Below the pieces are notes generated by a model. The model saw only the letters and a program-made list of their open reading frames with translations, ran no database searches and was not told the origin of the DNA. From Perca fluviatilis (Eukaryota; Chordata; Actinopteri; Perciformes; Percidae), in the NCBI RefSeq assembly GCF_010015445.1, contig NC_053133.1, positions 21,967,922 to 22,031,921 on the forward strand: a stretch of 64,000 nucleotides of DNA, given 5' to 3'. A program made the position numbers and the translations under genes. The stretch's first letter is position 1, and the number at the start of each line of letters is the position of its first letter. Below, piece after piece: positions 59,333 to 64,000 of the stretch.

Positions 59333-60292
59333 CTAACATATAAAGTTGGATTTGACTTTAGATTAAGGTTAAGATTACACTGCCTGAAGTGGGAGTGTGA
59401 CTGTCGGATTGCCAAATTTCTAAACGTTAACTTGTCGAAATTGTTGAACGCAGCCCCCGCAATTCCATTGTCGGAAAGGTCTGTGGGGAGAGGGTTTCAG
59501 AAGCTGTTCGACCATCTGACAAGCACTTCTGATAAAGTATAGGACATTCAGAGCCTTGTTGGGTGGTAGTCTGCTTAGCTGGTAGTGGGGAGCAACACTG
59601 ATAAGGATTTTCTTTATTTTAAAGCTAAAAATGTGTGGTAGACTTCCCCACATCTCGTTCTATCACCTCCACCCTTGCTTGTTTGCCTTTCTTAGACCAA
59701 GCTGATCGTGTTTTGATAAAAACGGAAACTGCACCAACCTTACACCCACAATTACAAAATGAGGATGAAAAAATTAAGGCTGTAAACACTGGGGGTAAAC
59801 CATGGATATTTTCTAAGAAACATGAAGCTACAGAGAAGTTCATGTAAATCCAAAACCTTCAGTTCATTTAGATATTGTATTCTAAACTCTCAGAGCAAAA
59901 ATGATTAACAGCTAATTGGACAATTGATTGAAAGTTTAAGTCATTCTTTAAGGAAAAAGCCTCTTAAATGTGAATATTTGCTGGTTTTCTTTATCTTCTA
60001 TGATAGTAAACTAAATGTTGGGTTTTGGATAATTGATTGGTCAAAACGAGACCTTTGAAAACATCACATTGGGCTCTGGCAACAGGATTTGGACAATTTG
60101 CACTATTTTCTTACATTTTATAAACAGACCAATTAAATGATTAATTGATAACATAACCATCAGATAAAGCCATTATGAAATAATTGTTAGTTTCAGCAGC
60201 TCTAATTACAGTTTTTTACAATCACTTTGCTACTAATTTCAGAACCTTGACGTCATTTTTCAAAACTCTAGACACAAAACTCAAAGGGCCAG

Positions 60293-61363
60293 TTGTTCAA
60301 AGGTAATCTGATCAGATTGTTGTTATCGGATTGGATCAAATCTTGAAAATGGGTTGTTCAAAAGGGAAAGAAGGATTCTGAAATCCGATTAGATTACAGA
60401 ATCCAATCCTAGTTTTAATCTGGATCAAACCTTCAGTTTGTGTCGTTCAAAACTTGTCAGTAGGATTTGGATAACTTTGATCCAAAAAAACAGGATTATC
60501 CTGATCCCAACAGGGGGTAGGATTTCAAGGTGGATTCCAGGAAGAAAATGTAGTAAAACTTTAAAATTGGTCAAATAATACATTTGTATCATGTAGTGTA
60601 TATACTTTTAGTTATATTTTGCACTTGACTTGTGTAACCGTTGTAACAGTGATAAAGTAGATGAAGTAGACATAGGCTACCAATTAAGCTATTCAGTATA
60701 GTAAAGTAAAAATAAAATAAAAATAGAAATGATCTTGTCCCCATGTCTAAACGAGAAGTGAAAGAGCAGAAGCACAGATACTCCTGGCAGAGGAACAAAT
60801 CAAGCTGACCAAACTGCAGCAAACCAAAGCCAAATTTCAGATCTGCCTTCTAAAAGCAGGGCTTGGAGATGCTGGTCTCTCCTCCTCAGATGAAGAAGAA
60901 CCCTGAACAGTCTTTATTTTGTAAACTGTTGGACATTTAGCCTTTTGTTTTGTTTTTAAGACATTTTCAAAATATCCACAATATATTTGTTAATGTATAT
61001 TTGTTTTTATTTGTTGTAACTCAGATGAGGGGTCATAAAAGAAATTATGAATGGAAGTGGATGGTTGTTATTTTTGTATTTTGTCTCAAAATAAGAAACA
61101 CTTCCAGTGACCCCATGTTGGCTCTCCTACCTGTTCTTTACATAGCTGGTAGCCCACGGGGTGTGGTTTCTCTTTGGGGGGCAGGGAAAAAAAAGATGGG
61201 GGAATAAAAAAAAATCTATCTGGGGAAAAGGGGGCCCAACAAAAATTTTTTTGAAAAACCGGCATAAAAGTAAGACTGATTACCTGATCCTGGATAGCAA
61301 AAAATGGGATTTCCAAATCCGGATAATTTTGATCCAGATTAAATGTTTTGAACAACTGGCCCA
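60293..61363 (+). mobile_element. PIF/Harbinger-like element copy 2
   Basis: Same ends and interior as 58279-59332, flanked by AAA on both sides. It retains CGGATAATTTTGATCCAGAT before the right end, which copy 1 lacks. The stretch 61157-61254 is garbled relative to copy 1. Confidence 0.82.
60751..60906 (+). pseudogene. Transposon-encoded C-terminal ORF relic, copy 2
   Basis: Same 44-residue tail as the relic at 58743-58898, with the same sequence and stop codon. Confidence 0.5.
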
Positions 61364-61677
61364 AAACTATCATCACTTGTAACACAGGCTGTCCAATGTT
61401 CAAAACATTGCGTTGTGCATTCATATCTTTAAAGAAATTTTGCACTTGCACAATCATTGGTTCAAAAACAAATTTATTTTGAAATACCATTGAAACGTTA
61501 CCTTAGATCACCAACACACAAGCTATCGATAGTTTCACTGTGTCATTGTTCGTACAATCATAAAATATTGTAGTACAAAATAGGTGATACATGTTTCATT
61601 ATGGTACTACAAATAAATACATCCCTGTTAAAGTACTGCAGTAGTAGAGAGAATACTACAGACCAATGTGGTACGAG

Positions 61678-61679
<2 letters not shown>

Positions 61680-61721
<42 letters not shown>

Positions 61722-61743
61722 CTTATACAGTAAATACAGTAAA

Positions 61744-61821
<78 letters not shown>

Positions 61822-61975
61822 TTTACTGTATTTACCCTTTATTTACAGTATCCAGGTAAGTTGATTGAGAACAAATTCTCATTTGCAACGACGACCTGTC
61901 ACATTCACACAGTTCCACATTCATACCTGGAAGCTGCCCGGTACAACCACAGTCTGATCTGCTGGCCACTGAGCA

Positions 61976-62049
<74 letters not shown>

Positions 62050-62095
62050 CTATATATAGATATATATATATTTATATATAGATATATATATATAT
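61680..62095. repeat. TA dinucleotide block with large palindrome
   Basis: Three long TA tracts (61680-61717, 61750-61818, 61978-62095). Around the middle tract CAGTAAATAACTATATA and TATATAGTTATTTACTG form an inverted repeat. Confidence 0.95.
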
Positions 62096-63109
62096 CTCAA
62101 TCATCAGTAACAAGTTGGCAGAATTGGACCAGCAATTCCAAGGGCCTGCATCTATACAGTGCAGTACTGTCAATACAGTAAATAGTCTTAAAGATGGTAC
62201 ATGGGACCATAGAAACAGTGTCAGATAAACAGTAGTACATTACAGTAAAGAATGATGATGAAATATTACATCCACAGATCATGTAGTCTAATTGGTTCAT
62301 GCTCCACGCTAACTGGTGACAATGAATCTCGTTATCTTGAAACTTTCATGGTCTTAACATGGAATATTGTTTGTCTGTTTCCATACAACTATGCATTAAG
62401 AGTAATGCAACAGTTACTTATCATTTTGAGCAGTTGTATCAATTGATAGTTAGATCATTGTAATGAAATGAATAGACAATCATCTGAAATGTAATGTGTG
62501 AATTGCTTTTTGAAATAGTAGTACTTTGATGTTGAGTTATGTCATATTGAACAGGTGATCTTTGTTAAATGAACAAATGATCTTAGGTTTATGTGTATTG
62601 TATCCAAGCAATTGAAAAAAAGTGTTAGAGTTATGAAAAATGTGCATTTTGATCATTGGTTGTGAGTTTTGTGTCTAGAGTTTTGAAAAATGACGTCAAG
62701 GTTCTGAAATTAGTGCCAAAGTGATTGTAAAAAACTGTAATATGTCCCTGGGTGAGTAAGTATCTGTGGGACATCAGGGCAAAATTTCCTATTTTGTACC
62801 AGTTTGCTGGTGGCTCAAAGTAAATTAGACATGTAGGTGTGAGGGTCAAGACTCAGCTTCTGGTATGCATAGTCAAACAATGTGTTTGCGGTAATGAGAA
62901 GAGGGAAGTAGCTTGTTCACAGTACCATGAGGGGAAGTAGAAGTACTATAAGCCAAGTGCAGAGAGCGTTCACATTTTGACAGTGCCAAAGAAGTCAGTC
63001 TTTGTCAGGTTGTTTGCCGTGCAGCCAGGCTTTATTTGTGCTGACTGATTGTCACAGCTCTCATTCACTGTCAGGGAGCCGGACAATGGGCCTGTGAAGT
63101 CCCACTGGC

Positions 63110-63214
<105 letters not shown>

Positions 63215-63282
63215 TAATGCAGTCATACCAGACTAGTCTGTCACAAGACTGCAGTTATGGGAATCAGTGACATTAAGCTTTG

Positions 63283-63324
<42 letters not shown>
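63283..63324. repeat. GT microsatellite
   Basis: About 20 GT units, followed by GTCTGCTTGTCTGTCTGTGTG. Confidence 0.95.
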
Positions 63325-63325
<1 letters not shown>

Positions 63326-64000
63326 TGCTTGTCTGTCTGTGTGTGTGTAGGAAGTGGGGGGGAGGGGACAGACAGGTTGAAAAGGGGAGAGGAAGTGATG
63401 GTATGCAAACAACCTCCCTCTGGTGTAGTCATGGCTGACAACCGGCACCCACTAAGATTATTAAGGTGACGGTCATTGAATTAAGTTTTTCAGTAAAAGA
63501 CTGTTAAAAAAGTTGTTTTGTTTCCAAACTTGAAACCACTCAGAGTTGTCATTTGAGGTTCAGCTCAGGTTTACAAACTGCTAACTGCAGACTGGATGTT
63601 TAATTTAGCAGAGCCACTGATGTTACGGATATCACGAGACGGCAAAGCTACCAATTCTGGCTCACCGAAGATGCGTTGTGTGCAAATATGTGTATTTGTC
63701 AAAGCCTGGAGCCGTTATCAGCATGTTTATGGGAAGTGCTGTAATCATATGACCTGTGGATTAGACAAGCAGGTGTGGCAAATTGGAAGCACATGCTCTC
63801 ATTTGACATAAAATGCTAAACATTGTTATTCATGGTGCAGAAGAGCAGCTGGATTTGCCTGGTAGTCACTTTTAATAAGTAAAGTCACTTAACCACTTTT
63901 ATAATATAAATGGGTGGCTCCTAGTTGACGATAACCATACACTTAAAGTTATTTAAATGATTAATTGCTTAGTCTATAAAATACATGTACTAAATGCTCA

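Overview
This window looks like nuclear DNA from a ray-finned fish, probably a percomorph-type teleost. The evidence is three vertebrate genes with ordinary GT-AG introns, very dense CA/TG microsatellites, and many short non-autonomous DNA transposons of teleost type. No bacterial, viral or CRISPR features were seen.

Layout. (1) 1-14.9 kb, minus strand: the 5' part of tnk2 (ACK1 tyrosine kinase). Ten coding exons at 1076-12862 give residues 1 to about 478 (SAM-like N-terminus, complete kinase domain, SH3 domain); the rest lies beyond the left edge. Introns hold a LINE reverse-transcriptase relic, a 12 x 46-bp minisatellite and several hAT-type elements. An unassigned plus-strand exon-like ORF lies at 157-322. 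(2) 15-25.2 kb: no gene seen; a 2.3-kb tandem duplication at 20348-24988 is the main feature. (3) 25.2-42.95 kb, minus strand: the complete tfrc/tfr1 gene (transferrin receptor 1). Eighteen coding exons join in frame to 754 codons plus stop, followed by a 3' UTR with six candidate iron-responsive elements. A probable non-coding first exon ends at 42842. (4) 43-48.4 kb: no gene seen; promoter side of two divergent genes, with microsatellites and a 234-bp tandem duplication. (5) 48.4-64 kb, plus strand: the start of sh3kbp1 (CIN85). Exon 1 carries only ATGG as coding sequence (48699-48702). After a 9.1-kb intron, exon 2 (57832-57989) encodes nearly the whole first SH3 domain; later exons lie beyond the right edge. 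The introns contain nested transposons and two Harbinger-like copies.

How the genes relate. TNK2 and TFRC are also neighbours in human (3q29), which supports both calls. All three products act in clathrin-dependent receptor traffic: ACK1 is a clathrin-binding kinase, TfR1 is the classic clathrin cargo, and CIN85 is a CBL/endophilin adaptor. No common regulation is visible in the sequence. The clearest regulatory signal is the IRE cluster of tfrc, expected to control mRNA stability by iron through IRP1/IRP2.

Coordinates of exons come from reading splice sites and phase by eye; every junction inside tfrc and tnk2 keeps frame. Transposon family names are inferred from terminal repeats and target-site duplications, not from database searches.
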